Assembly (NCBI RefSeq): GCF_000507765.1
Contig: NZ_KI669401.1
Span: 1,166,597 to 1,230,596, forward strand
Direction of reading: 5' to 3'
Length of the DNA stretch: 64,000 bases
Source of the DNA: Streptococcus parasanguinis CC87K
Lineage (GTDB): Bacteria > Bacillota > Bacilli > Lactobacillales > Streptococcaceae
Shown here: positions 27,977 through 37,872 of the stretch, piece by piece
How positions within the stretch are numbered: position 1 is the first letter of the stretch
How the letters are laid out: each line of letters opens with the position of its first letter
The notes under the pieces: generated by a model
What the model was told of the DNA's origin: nothing
Databases searched by the model: none
What the model saw: only the letters and a program-made list of their open reading frames with translations
Made by a program: the position numbers and the translations under genes

Positions 27977-28001
27977 CAGAAAAATAAGGGAGGCGACAAG
28001 C

Positions 28002-28994
28002 TTGCTCACAAACTACTATCCAATGACCTACAGCTACTACCAAGGTAGCATCGAGGACAATCCCTACACGGCCAAATGGGGAATGGTCACCAAATTTTTA
28101 GACCTAAACGACGAGACCCTCACTCCATTTGAGGGTATGACCTTTGGGATCATCGGCTTTAAGAGCGACAAAGGAGTCTATATCAATAATGGGCGTGTAG
28201 GAGCAGTCGAGGGTCCTACAGCCATCCGTTCTCAAATCGCTAAACTTCCATGGCACTGGGGAACCAATGTGACAGTGTATGATGTGGGAAATATTGACGG
28301 GCCTAACCATTCACTAGAAGAACTCCAAGAAAGTCTCTCACAAGCGATCCAGCGCATGTACCAATTAGGGATCCAACCCATTGTCCTAGGAGGCGGTCAC
28401 GGAACTGCTTACGGCCACTATCTAGGGATTCAATCCAGTTTAGATAAAGATGAACAACTGGCTGTGATCAATCTGGATGCCCACTTTGATTTGCGACCTT
28501 ACGACCAAACCGGTCCCAATTCTGGAACAGGTTTTCGTCAAATGGCTGATCATGCTAAAGAAAAAGGTCAGGACTTCCCTTACCTCATCCTGGGGATCCA
28601 AGAGCACAATAATAACCTCTTCCTCTTTAATTACGTTGCTAAAACACCAAGCATTGATTTTTTAACTGGCCAAGATCTCTTCCAGATGAGCCACCAAGCC
28701 ATTCTGGATCGAATCGATCAATTTTTAGAAAACCAAACCGCGATCTATCTGTCTATTGATATGGATTGCTTTGCGGTCGGCTCTGCTCCTGGTGTTAGCG
28801 CCATCCAATCGCTTGGTGTCGATCCTAAACTAGCCCTCCTGCTTCTCCAACACATTGCTGCTAGTGGCAAACTAGTCGGATTTGATGTCGTGGAAGTTTC
28901 TCCTCCTCATGACATTGATAACCATACTTCAAATCTTGCTGCGACCTTTATCTTTTACTTGACCCAAATATTGGCGCAACAAAAACTGAACTAA
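28002..28994 (+). CDS. hutG: Formimidoylglutamase
   Basis: 330 residues, arginase/agmatinase superfamily. Mn-binding motifs: [19 protein letters not shown] and [11 protein letters not shown]. It hydrolyses N-formimino-L-glutamate to glutamate and formamide, an alternative to the ftcD route encoded in the same operon. The start is a TTG with AAGGGAGG eight bases upstream; the first in-frame ATG (six codons later) has no ribosome-binding site. Last gene of the hut operon, followed by a strong terminator. Confidence 0.94.
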   Translation: MLTNYYPMTYSYYQGSIEDNPYTAKWGMVTKFLDLNDETLTPFEGMTFGIIGFKSDKGVYINNGRVGAVEGPTAIRSQIAKLPWHWGTNVTVYDVGNIDGPNHSLEELQESLSQAIQRMYQLGIQPIVLGGGHGTAYGHYLGIQSSLDKDEQLAVINLDAHFDLRPYDQTGPNSGTGFRQMADHAKEKGQDFPYLILGIQEHNNNLFLFNYVAKTPSIDFLTGQDLFQMSHQAILDRIDQFLENQTAIYLSIDMDCFAVGSAPGVSAIQSLGVDPKLALLLLQHIAASGKLVGFDVVEVSPPHDIDNHTSNLAATFIFYLTQILAQQKLN

Positions 28995-29012
28995 GAAGAT
29001 TTCTACACACGT

Positions 29013-29058
29013 AAAAAGCATAGAAACACTCATTGCTTGGGTATTTCTATGCTTTTTT
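29013..29058 (+). terminator. Terminator of the hut operon
   Basis: AAAAAGCATAGAAA (29013-29026) pairs with TTTCTATGCTTTTT (29044-29057), ending in a T-run. Confidence 0.92.
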
Positions 29059-29134
29059 CATTTTCAGCACAATGATCTTTGCCTGAAAGGAGGCATGGCC
29101 GCTTAGCACTCTCTTATGATTTAGGCAAGAGACA

Positions 29135-32071
29135 CTACAGGTCTTTTAATTTCTTAAGAAACTGGCGATCTCTGTAAGGATTCAAGTGTTGTTCTGCCAC
29201 CTTCTTGTAGTAATTCTTATCTTCTTTCAAGAAGGTACTCAAGGCAGGAGCGAGCTCTTCTCCCTTCTCCTTTTGATCAGATAAGTAAGCTAATAGATAA
29301 TGAACCATCCCCTTATCCCGTGAATTAGCAGATGGATTCATCGTCCTTTCTTTTCGAGCCAGATAATCCGCAACCTTCTCCTGATCCCCTTGCTGACAAG
29401 CAATCAAGGATTGGTAAAATTCGAGCAATTCTTCCTTCCAAGGGAAACGAACACTGGACAAAATCTTCTGAGCTCTGTCAAAACAGCGGCGAGCTTGGAT
29501 CAAATCTCCCTTCCAATAATAGGCGATCCCAAGATCAATATCAAAGACGACACGGACGGAATCAACAGCTTGATCCCCCACTAAACGCAGAACCTCTTCT
29601 AAGTGGGTGACGGCTACTTGGAAATGACCTCTCACTTGCTCGATTTCAGCGAGGTAGGCCAAAGAAGCCGCAATTTGAATGGCATACTTAGCCTGCATGC
29701 TATTGGTCAAACTAAAGCAATCAATGGAGCGATACAGATGCCGGGTTGCCTGCTCCTCATCCCCAACCATCAGGTGATACAAGCCCTTCAAACGCAACTG
29801 GATCGCGATGACCTCATGATTATTAGCTTGGATGGCATCTTCCAAAGCTAAATCTGTATAATAGGCCATCTCAGAGATATTTTCCGTTTGAATGCAATAA
29901 TAAATAATTTGCCGATAACCCTCTAAGAGGAAGTCTAACTGTTTGAGTTCCCGCGCATAGGAGATGACTTTTTGGATATCATGAATCCCCTTTTGATACT
30001 CCCCACTTCGAATAAAATAGCGACCTTCTAGGTACAAGTAACGCAGTTGTAAATGCTTGTATTCTCTATCTCTTTGGTGCCTTGAAAAGAGGTTATCTAA
30101 TTCTTGGCGAATGCGGGATAGCTCTCCAAAAATGTCCAAATGGCTATTTGTACCATCTGATAGGAACCCCTCATCTACCTTGGAATAAATCGGAAACAGC
30201 TCATGCTCCAGCTGAAGGATTTCTTCTAAATAGGTCAACTCAAACGATAAGGAGCGCAAGAGATTTTGCGATTGCTTGTATTGGTAGGCAATTTCCTTAT
30301 AAAGAGGAAGGTCCGTCGAATCTTCTAAAGTTTCTTCCAATTTTTGCGCAATTTGTTGGTGGAAGAGCCGCCGTCTAGCTGGCGAAAGAAGATGGTAAAA
30401 GTACATGGCTACCAATTGCTTGCAGAATTGAACCATGAGAGCCTCTCCTTCTTCTACGATTGAGACGATCGCTCTTTCAGATAAAGGCTCGATTAATTCA
30501 GTCAAAACAGGAAGCTCTGTAGCGGTCAATTCTGCCAAGATAGACAGGGAGATTGGCTTATGAAAACAAGATAGGTAGTGTAGAAGAGCCTCTTCCTCGC
30601 TGCCCATATCCCCAAGCTCCTGAGTAAGATAAGCTTGAATGATATCAGGCAAGGGTTCTAAATTTTCATTTTCTTTCCACTCTTCGATATAGCTGGACAG
30701 CAAGAACGGACTGCCTTCACTCCATTCGACCATCTGCTCCATCACTGCCGGCTCTATTGCTCCCAGTTCCCCTTTCAAGAGAGCACGACTTTCACTTGGA
30801 TCAAAATTGGTCAACTCTAGTTGAGACAGCCTTTTCTCTACCTTCAAGCTCCCCAAGAAGTTGACGAAGGAAGCTGGCAGAGGCTCTTCCGCTGTAAAAA
30901 TCAGTTGCCATTTCTCCTGGTTTCTTCGCTCCTCTAGTTGTTTCACTTTTTCTAGAGACACTGCATCGATCCACTGGGCGTTTTCAAGCAGGATCAGGAG
31001 CGGTTTTTCTTTGCTAAGGCCCTGAAGCTGATTCCATACCGAAATGAGATCATCCTCCTCTTCCAGAAGGGAAATCCCCATCTCATCCCCCAGTTTCTCT
31101 AGCGCTTGTCTGAGATCATTCCAGCTGCTTCCTTCGTAGCGCTGACTAGTAGCTTTTCCTTCTACCTTGATAAAGTTAAAACTGCGATTGGACATCAAGA
31201 CCAACTGCCGCAAGAGACGTTTCTTGCCTGTTCCAGATTGCCCCATCACCAGAAAAGGACCAACCGCTTCACCCGTCTCGACTAAAGAGAGGTATTCCTC
31301 GAGTTGCGAGAGTTCTTGTTTCCGACCAAAGAAGGAAAGTTCACGAATATTCAAGCGATTGGTCAGTTTATGAGTTCGTTTGGCTTCCAAAACGGAGTGA
31401 TAAAGTTCCTCAATCGCTCGACTGGGACGCACACTGAGCTCACGATCCAATAAATCGACCAGCTTATAATAAGTCTCAAAAAATTTTCCTAGCTGGTGAT
31501 GGAAGCTATAATACTCCATCAAAAGCTGGTAGTTTTTCTCTTCAAATTCATCCAGCTCTACCAAATGATGGAGCAAGAGTTCTATACTAGGATCTGCAAA
31601 ACCGACCTGCTCAATTTTTTGATAGCAACTTTCGACATAGAGCTTTCTATAAGCATCTCGTTTGCGAGAAGCCCACTGGTCAAAGTCTTCATCATCCTTG
31701 ACATAGAAGCCCTCTAGAAAGTCTCCCCGATAGAGATCCAAGGCACTTAGTGGATTTCTTTCAAAGAGCTGAACATCCAAAGAAAGACTCAACTCAGGAT
31801 TAAGAGCCAAACTGCTCCGGCTTGGTGAGACAATGATATCTCCCTCAAAGATTTTATTGGCTTGGTAAACCGTATTCCGTAAGTTTTTGCGAGCTACTTG
31901 GTTTTCCTTATCTCCCCAAAGGATACCGGCGATTTCATCACGGTTGACTTGGCCCATGACCGCTAAATAATAAAGCAAGGCCTCCATCTTCGAAAAAGAA
32001 AACCGAATAGTTTTCTGATTGAAAACAACCTTAGGGGGTCCAAATAACTTTAACGTGAGATCTTTCTTCAT
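29135..32071 (-). CDS. SARP/BTAD-type transcriptional activator with ATPase and TPR-like domains, candidate hut regulator
   Basis: 978 residues from the ATG at 32071, which has GGAGG upstream. Order: OmpR-like winged-helix DNA-binding domain (~1-95; KLFGPPKVVF, SKMEALLYYLA, WGDKENQVARKNLRNTVYQ), bacterial transcriptional activator domain (~100-235; LDLYRGDFLEGFY, LDRELSVRPS), STAND-like ATPase with Walker A GQSGTGKKRL at ~277-286 and LLILLENAQW as Walker B, then a long helical TPR-like half with pairs of repeats (SLAYLAEIEQVRGHFQVAVTHL). In other bacteria such proteins activate promoters with 11-bp direct repeats. It lies next to hutG with its own promoter. Control of hut genes is inferred from position and from the repeats at 18681-18793. 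Confidence 0.85.
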   Translation of the reverse strand: MKKDLTLKLFGPPKVVFNQKTIRFSFSKMEALLYYLAVMGQVNRDEIAGILWGDKENQVARKNLRNTVYQANKIFEGDIIVSPSRSSLALNPELSLSLDVQLFERNPLSALDLYRGDFLEGFYVKDDEDFDQWASRKRDAYRKLYVESCYQKIEQVGFADPSIELLLHHLVELDEFEEKNYQLLMEYYSFHHQLGKFFETYYKLVDLLDRELSVRPSRAIEELYHSVLEAKRTHKLTNRLNIRELSFFGRKQELSQLEEYLSLVETGEAVGPFLVMGQSGTGKKRLLRQLVLMSNRSFNFIKVEGKATSQRYEGSSWNDLRQALEKLGDEMGISLLEEEDDLISVWNQLQGLSKEKPLLILLENAQWIDAVSLEKVKQLEERRNQEKWQLIFTAEEPLPASFVNFLGSLKVEKRLSQLELTNFDPSESRALLKGELGAIEPAVMEQMVEWSEGSPFLLSSYIEEWKENENLEPLPDIIQAYLTQELGDMGSEEEALLHYLSCFHKPISLSILAELTATELPVLTELIEPLSERAIVSIVEEGEALMVQFCKQLVAMYFYHLLSPARRRLFHQQIAQKLEETLEDSTDLPLYKEIAYQYKQSQNLLRSLSFELTYLEEILQLEHELFPIYSKVDEGFLSDGTNSHLDIFGELSRIRQELDNLFSRHQRDREYKHLQLRYLYLEGRYFIRSGEYQKGIHDIQKVISYARELKQLDFLLEGYRQIIYYCIQTENISEMAYYTDLALEDAIQANNHEVIAIQLRLKGLYHLMVGDEEQATRHLYRSIDCFSLTNSMQAKYAIQIAASLAYLAEIEQVRGHFQVAVTHLEEVLRLVGDQAVDSVRVVFDIDLGIAYYWKGDLIQARRCFDRAQKILSSVRFPWKEELLEFYQSLIACQQGDQEKVADYLARKERTMNPSANSRDKGMVHYLLAYLSDQKEKGEELAPALSTFLKEDKNYYKKVAEQHLNPYRDRQFLKKLKDL

Positions 32072-32101
32072 TGCAAGCGCCTCCAAAAACTTCATATTAA
32101 T

Positions 32102-32130
32102 ACTATAAAAAAAAAGTTGGCTTTTAGCAA
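32102..32130 (-). promoter_or_regulatory. Promoter of the SARP-type regulator
   Basis: Minus strand: -35 TTGCTA (32125-32130), 17-nt spacer, -10 TATAGT (32102-32107). No TTGAC direct repeat is present, so autoregulation through that motif is not suggested. Confidence 0.65.
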
Positions 32131-32149
32131 GTGATTTATCCAAATAAAA

Positions 32150-32180
32150 AGAGACTGAGAAATTTTCTTTCTCAATCTCT
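32150..32180 (-). terminator. Terminator of metE-metF
   Basis: AGAGACTGAGAAA (32150-32162) pairs with TTTCTCAATCTCT (32168-32180) with one G-U pair, followed on the minus strand by T-rich sequence. Confidence 0.88.
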
Positions 32181-32203
32181 ACACTTCCTACTAAAAGTGT
32201 TGA

Positions 32204-33079
32204 TTAATTCACTTCAAAATTCGGTTGATGATCAAATAACGCCTTTGTTGCTTGGTAGACGTGATAAGCGACATCTTCATTGTTCATGGTGTAAAGGTGG
32301 ACACCTGCCACATCTTGAGTGACCAAATCAACGATTTGATCGACTGCATAGGCAAGTCCTGCTGCTCTGAGTGACTCAGGATCATGCTCATACTTGTCTA
32401 GAATGGCTTTAAACTTCCGTGGGATATGAACATTTTCACAAGTCTTAAGGAGACGAAGGGCCTGATTGCGATTGAGAATCGGCATCACTCCTGCATGAAT
32501 AGGAACATTGATCCCAGCTAAAGTACACTTATCTTGAAAATCATAGAAACGCTCATTGTCAAAGAAAAGTTGAGTGACCAAGCTAGAGCACCCTGCATCT
32601 ACCTTCTTTTTAAGATTTTGAATATCTGAAATTTGGTTGGGAGAATCTGGGTGTCCCTCAGGATAGCAAGCACCAATCACCTCAAAATGAGGAGCTTCTG
32701 TTTTAATAAATTCAATCAGATCTGTTGCATAACGAAAGTCTTTTAAAGGTTCCACACCGGGGATAATATCCCCACGCAGAGCCAAAATCCGATGAACCCC
32801 TACTTCATCTAACTCATGAAGAGTATCGGCCACTTTTTCCTTGCTCAAATAGACGGCTGGCAAGTGAGCAATCGTCGGAATAGACAATTCATTTTGAATG
32901 TAATTGGCTAAAGCAACCGTCGTCTCTTTGATATTGTATTTATTATTGCTAGCGGTCACACTAATAAAGTGAGGAGCTAGCTCCTGCATATTTGCCAAGG
33001 CACGTAAGAGTTTGGCATTGCCTACTTCAGGATTTGGAGGAAAAACTTCAAATGACAGAGACGGTGTGTGTTGTGACAT
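32204..33079 (-). CDS. metF: Methylenetetrahydrofolate reductase
   Basis: 291 residues, TIM-barrel flavoenzyme that reduces 5,10-methylene-THF to 5-methyl-THF. Visible: SFEVFPPNPEVG at the start, SVTASNN, and ALRGD (LALRGDIIPG) near residue 100, plus QLFFDNERFYDF. It supplies the methyl donor for MetE encoded upstream in the same direction, 113 bp away; both are probably one transcript controlled by methionine availability. Cytosolic. Confidence 0.96.
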   Translation of the reverse strand: MSQHTPSLSFEVFPPNPEVGNAKLLRALANMQELAPHFISVTASNNKYNIKETTVALANYIQNELSIPTIAHLPAVYLSKEKVADTLHELDEVGVHRILALRGDIIPGVEPLKDFRYATDLIEFIKTEAPHFEVIGACYPEGHPDSPNQISDIQNLKKKVDAGCSSLVTQLFFDNERFYDFQDKCTLAGINVPIHAGVMPILNRNQALRLLKTCENVHIPRKFKAILDKYEHDPESLRAAGLAYAVDQIVDLVTQDVAGVHLYTMNNEDVAYHVYQATKALFDHQPNFEVN

Positions 33080-33192
33080 ATTCTATCCTTTTCTTTTGTT
33101 TTTTTGATCAAGAACTCTGAGCCACTATTTCTAGGATAAGGGAACGATTCGAAAACCCTCTACACGATGATAGAAGGTCCTCGAAACATTTC

Positions 33193-35442
33193 TTACAAGT
33201 GTTCACGCGCTTCTTTAGCAGCATTCACTAGTTTGATCAAGCTTTCTTTTGTTTCTTTAATTCCGCGAGTCTTCAAACCACAGTCAGGGTTGATCCAAAC
33301 TTTGCCACTTGGTACTTTGGCCAAGATTGCTTCGATGGTGTGATCAATTTCACCGTCTTGTGGGACACGTGGTGAGTGGATATCGTAAACCCCAGGTCCA
33401 ACTTCTGTTTGGAAGTTTTTGGCTTTCAACTCATCCAAGATTTCAAGGTTTGAACGGCTTGCCTCAAATGAGATAACGTCTGCATCCAAGTTGTCGATAG
33501 CAGGGATGATATCTGTAAATTCTGAGTAACACATGTGAGTGTGGATTTGTGTATCTGGCGCTACAGTTGAGTGTACCAAACGGAAGGCTGGAATCGCCCA
33601 GTCAAGGTAATCTTCGTACCAGTCGCTACGACGAAGTGGCAATTTCTCACGAAGAGCAGCCTCGTCGATTTGGATGATTTTCACGCCTGCAGCTTCAAGG
33701 TCAAGAACTTCATCCTTGATAGCAAGAGCGATTTGAAGAGTAGAATCCTTGATAGAGATATCTTCGCGTGGGAATGACCAGTTAAGAATGGTAACAGGTC
33801 CAGTCAACATCCCTTTAACAGGTTTGTCCGTACGACTTTGTGCGTAGCTAGACCATTTGACAGTGATTGGGTTAAGACGAGTCACATCACCCCAGATGAT
33901 TGGTGGTTTCACCCCACGCATACCGTATGATTGTACCCAACCGTTTTTAGAGAAGAGGTAACCAGACAAGTTTTGACCGAAGTACTCAACCATATCGTTC
34001 CGCTCGAATTCACCGTGTACAAGCACGTCAAATCCAACTTCTTCTTGCCATTTGATCCATTCGTCGATCGTTTCAGCAAGGAAGGCATCGTATTCTTCTT
34101 GTGTCAATTCACCCTTACGGAAGGCCAAACGTTTGGCACGTACTTCCTTAGTTTGAGGGAAGGATCCGATGGTAGTTGTTGGAAGTGCTGGAAGCTTGAA
34201 GGCTTCTTTTTGGATTTCTTCCCGTTCTGCGAAAGCTGGCAAACGAGTGTAGTCTGCTTCTGTCAAAGCTGCGATACGAGCATGAAGTTCAGCATTTGCT
34301 CCAACGCGTTCTGTTGCAAAGAGTTCTTTGTTGGCAGCAAGAGCTTCTGCCCCTTGACCATTGCGGATGGCATCCAAGTCACGCAATTCACCCAATTTTT
34401 CAACTGCAAAGGCGAAGTGGTTCAAAATAGCTGGTTCAAAATCTTCGTTAGCCGTTGTAAATGGCACATGAAGAAGGGAGCAAGAAGTCGTCAAGACAAC
34501 CTTTTCAGCTGGAACTTGATCCAAGATTTCCAAGCTCTTTTCATAGTTGTTGCGCCAGATGTTTTTCCCATTGACAATACCTGCATAAAGGGTCTTATCA
34601 GCTGGGAAGCCACCTTTCACCAATTCAAGTGTTTTCTTGCCTTCAACAAAGTCAAGACCAATACCATCTACTGGCAAGTTTACAAGGTCATTGTAGACAT
34701 CACGAACATCACCAAAGTAAGTTTGGATCAAGACTTCAAGACCTTTCTTGTCAGCCAAGAGTTTGTTGTAGAGGTTCAAGAAGAGAGCTTTTTCTTCAGC
34801 TGACAAATCTTTGACAAGAGCTGGCTCATCGAGTTGAATACGAGTCGCACCAAGCTCAGCCAATTTGGCAAAGACTTCTTGGTAAGCAGCAACCAAGCTG
34901 TCGACGAAGTCCTCATCTTTCACACCATCTTCAAAGTCAGATAATTGAAGGAAAGTGAATGGTCCAACGACTACTGGACGAGTGTTGATCCCCAATTCTT
35001 TAGCTTCTTGGTACTCATCAAAAATCTTGTGACCAGCCAATTTCACTTCTGTTGTTTTTTCAAATTTAGGAACGATGTAATGGTAGTTGGTGTTGAACCA
35101 TTTTTTCATTGGAAGGGCACGTACATCCCCTTTTTCACCTTGGTAACCACGCGCCAAAGCAAAGTATTGTTCAAGGTCTGTCAAATCCAAGTTTTGAACA
35201 GATGCAGGTACGACGTTGAAAAGGAAGGCTGCATCAAGGAAATTGTCGTAATGTGAGAAGTCATTTGAAGGAATCTCTGAGATGCCTTGCTCTTTGACAA
35301 TGTTCCAGTGTTTTGCACGCAAGTCTTTGGCAGCTGCCAAGAGCTCGTCTGCTGAGATTTCTTTTCTAAAGTATTTTTCAGTTGTAAATTTTAATTCACG
35401 GAATTCACCCAAACGTGGGAAACCGATAATTGTAGTTGACAT
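33193..35442 (-). CDS. metE: Cobalamin-independent methionine synthase
   Basis: 749 residues from the ATG at 35442, with GGAGG seven bases upstream; the longer in-frame ATG is rejected. Transfers the methyl group from 5-methyl-THF-polyglutamate to homocysteine. Two barrel halves; zinc-site motifs visible in the C-terminal half: HTHMCYSEF (His, Cys) and [10 protein letters not shown] (Cys). Also [12 protein letters not shown] and [15 protein letters not shown]. Upstream lies a MET-box-like palindrome, so an MtaR/MetR-type LysR regulator probably activates it. It uses folate carbon that the hut locus can supply. Confidence 0.97.
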   Translation of the reverse strand: MSTTIIGFPRLGEFRELKFTTEKYFRKEISADELLAAAKDLRAKHWNIVKEQGISEIPSNDFSHYDNFLDAAFLFNVVPASVQNLDLTDLEQYFALARGYQGEKGDVRALPMKKWFNTNYHYIVPKFEKTTEVKLAGHKIFDEYQEAKELGINTRPVVVGPFTFLQLSDFEDGVKDEDFVDSLVAAYQEVFAKLAELGATRIQLDEPALVKDLSAEEKALFLNLYNKLLADKKGLEVLIQTYFGDVRDVYNDLVNLPVDGIGLDFVEGKKTLELVKGGFPADKTLYAGIVNGKNIWRNNYEKSLEILDQVPAEKVVLTTSCSLLHVPFTTANEDFEPAILNHFAFAVEKLGELRDLDAIRNGQGAEALAANKELFATERVGANAELHARIAALTEADYTRLPAFAEREEIQKEAFKLPALPTTTIGSFPQTKEVRAKRLAFRKGELTQEEYDAFLAETIDEWIKWQEEVGFDVLVHGEFERNDMVEYFGQNLSGYLFSKNGWVQSYGMRGVKPPIIWGDVTRLNPITVKWSSYAQSRTDKPVKGMLTGPVTILNWSFPREDISIKDSTLQIALAIKDEVLDLEAAGVKIIQIDEAALREKLPLRRSDWYEDYLDWAIPAFRLVHSTVAPDTQIHTHMCYSEFTDIIPAIDNLDADVISFEASRSNLEILDELKAKNFQTEVGPGVYDIHSPRVPQDGEIDHTIEAILAKVPSGKVWINPDCGLKTRGIKETKESLIKLVNAAKEAREHL

Positions 35443-35524
35443 GTTGTGTCCTCCAAAAATTCTAATTGACACTATCATATCAGAAGATAGCCATCTTGTA
35501 TAATTGCTTTTACACGAATTTTGA

Positions 35525-35541
35525 TATAGGCAAAAACTATA
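35525..35541. promoter_or_regulatory. MET-box-like operator upstream of metE
   Basis: TATAG-N7-CTATA palindrome (on the metE strand TATAGTTTTTGCCTATA), close to the streptococcal MET-box TATAGTTTNAAACTATA bound by MtaR/MetR-type regulators. It lies ~40 bp upstream of a possible promoter (TATACA, 17 nt, TATGAT on the minus strand near 35476-35505). Confidence 0.55.
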
Positions 35542-35690
35542 ACACGGATTTAATAGGCCTTGGGACCAGAGATCAAAAGCAAAAACTAGGACTACTTATA
35601 AATATTTCCTATATCCCATGCATCACCGAACCATTTTTGAGCGGATTTCTGAGCGGATTCTGCTAGAAGAACAGTCCCTAAAAAGTAAAG

Positions 35691-36155
35691 CAGGCCTTCT
35701 CAACTGAGAAAGACCTGTGCAAGCATAAACAAATTGCTTCTGTTTACAAATCTAAGAAATTCTATAAAAATGTATTCGTTAGAATGATTCTATCATCTAG
35801 TGAAACTTTCCGCCGTGAGAAAAGTGCTAGAAACACTATTGTTTCTAGCACTCGGGAGTTTTGAGAGTAAAACAGTTTGGGAAACTGTTTTAGCCTGAGC
35901 CCAGAAATTAAAGAGCGAAGGGGCTCAATACGAATTGAACACGGGCTGCGGATTGTGTCAAAAAGATAAGTTCTCCTAGAATCTAAAGATTCTTCGTCAA
36001 ACTTCCTATTTTGCCTTTATCCGCAGTCTCCCTTTGTATCTTGATTTAGTCTTGGAACTTCGTAGAAGTTCGCTGACGTCCGTCCTCACCTAAGGAAAGT
36101 TTTTTAGATGACTTCGTCCTCATTCTGACAGTCCTTCTCAACTGAGAAAGACCTG
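35691..36155. repeat. Non-coding structured element bounded by a 27-bp direct repeat
   Basis: Copies of a 27-bp hairpin-forming sequence (core CCTTCTCAACTGAGAAAGA) lie at 35691-35717 and 36129-36155, differing at one base. Between them are strong hairpins: AGTGCTAGAAACA with its complement (35823-35852, 13 bp perfect) and AAAACAGTTT/AAACTGTTTT (35869-35891). The part at 36010-36092, read on the minus strand, matches 40350-40445. No open reading frame is convincing. It fills most of the 754-bp gap between metE and dexB. Confidence 0.75.
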
Positions 36156-36196
36156 CTTCTACGAGGAAGTAATTTCCTCTATTTTTCTTACTTTTA

Positions 36197-37839
<1,643 letters not shown>

Positions 37840-37840
<1 letters not shown>

Positions 37841-37868
37841 TCATACAAAAATAGGGGTGAAATTGCAA
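37840..37868 (-). promoter_or_regulatory. Promoter of dexB
   Basis: Minus strand: -35 TTGCAA (37863-37868), 17-nt spacer, -10 TATGAT (37840-37845). Gives dexB independent expression besides readthrough from the GH31 gene. Confidence 0.7.
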
Positions 37869-37872
37869 GAGT

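Noticed and set aside
33931..34803. 290-codon plus-strand open frame inside metE
   Set aside because: Antisense to a full-length metE; Phe/Cys/Lys-rich composition is typical of an antisense shadow.
35443..35700. Possible S-box or T-box riboswitch upstream of metE
   Set aside because: No T-box sequence, no SAM-riboswitch core and no terminator/antiterminator pair; the MET-box explains methionine control better.
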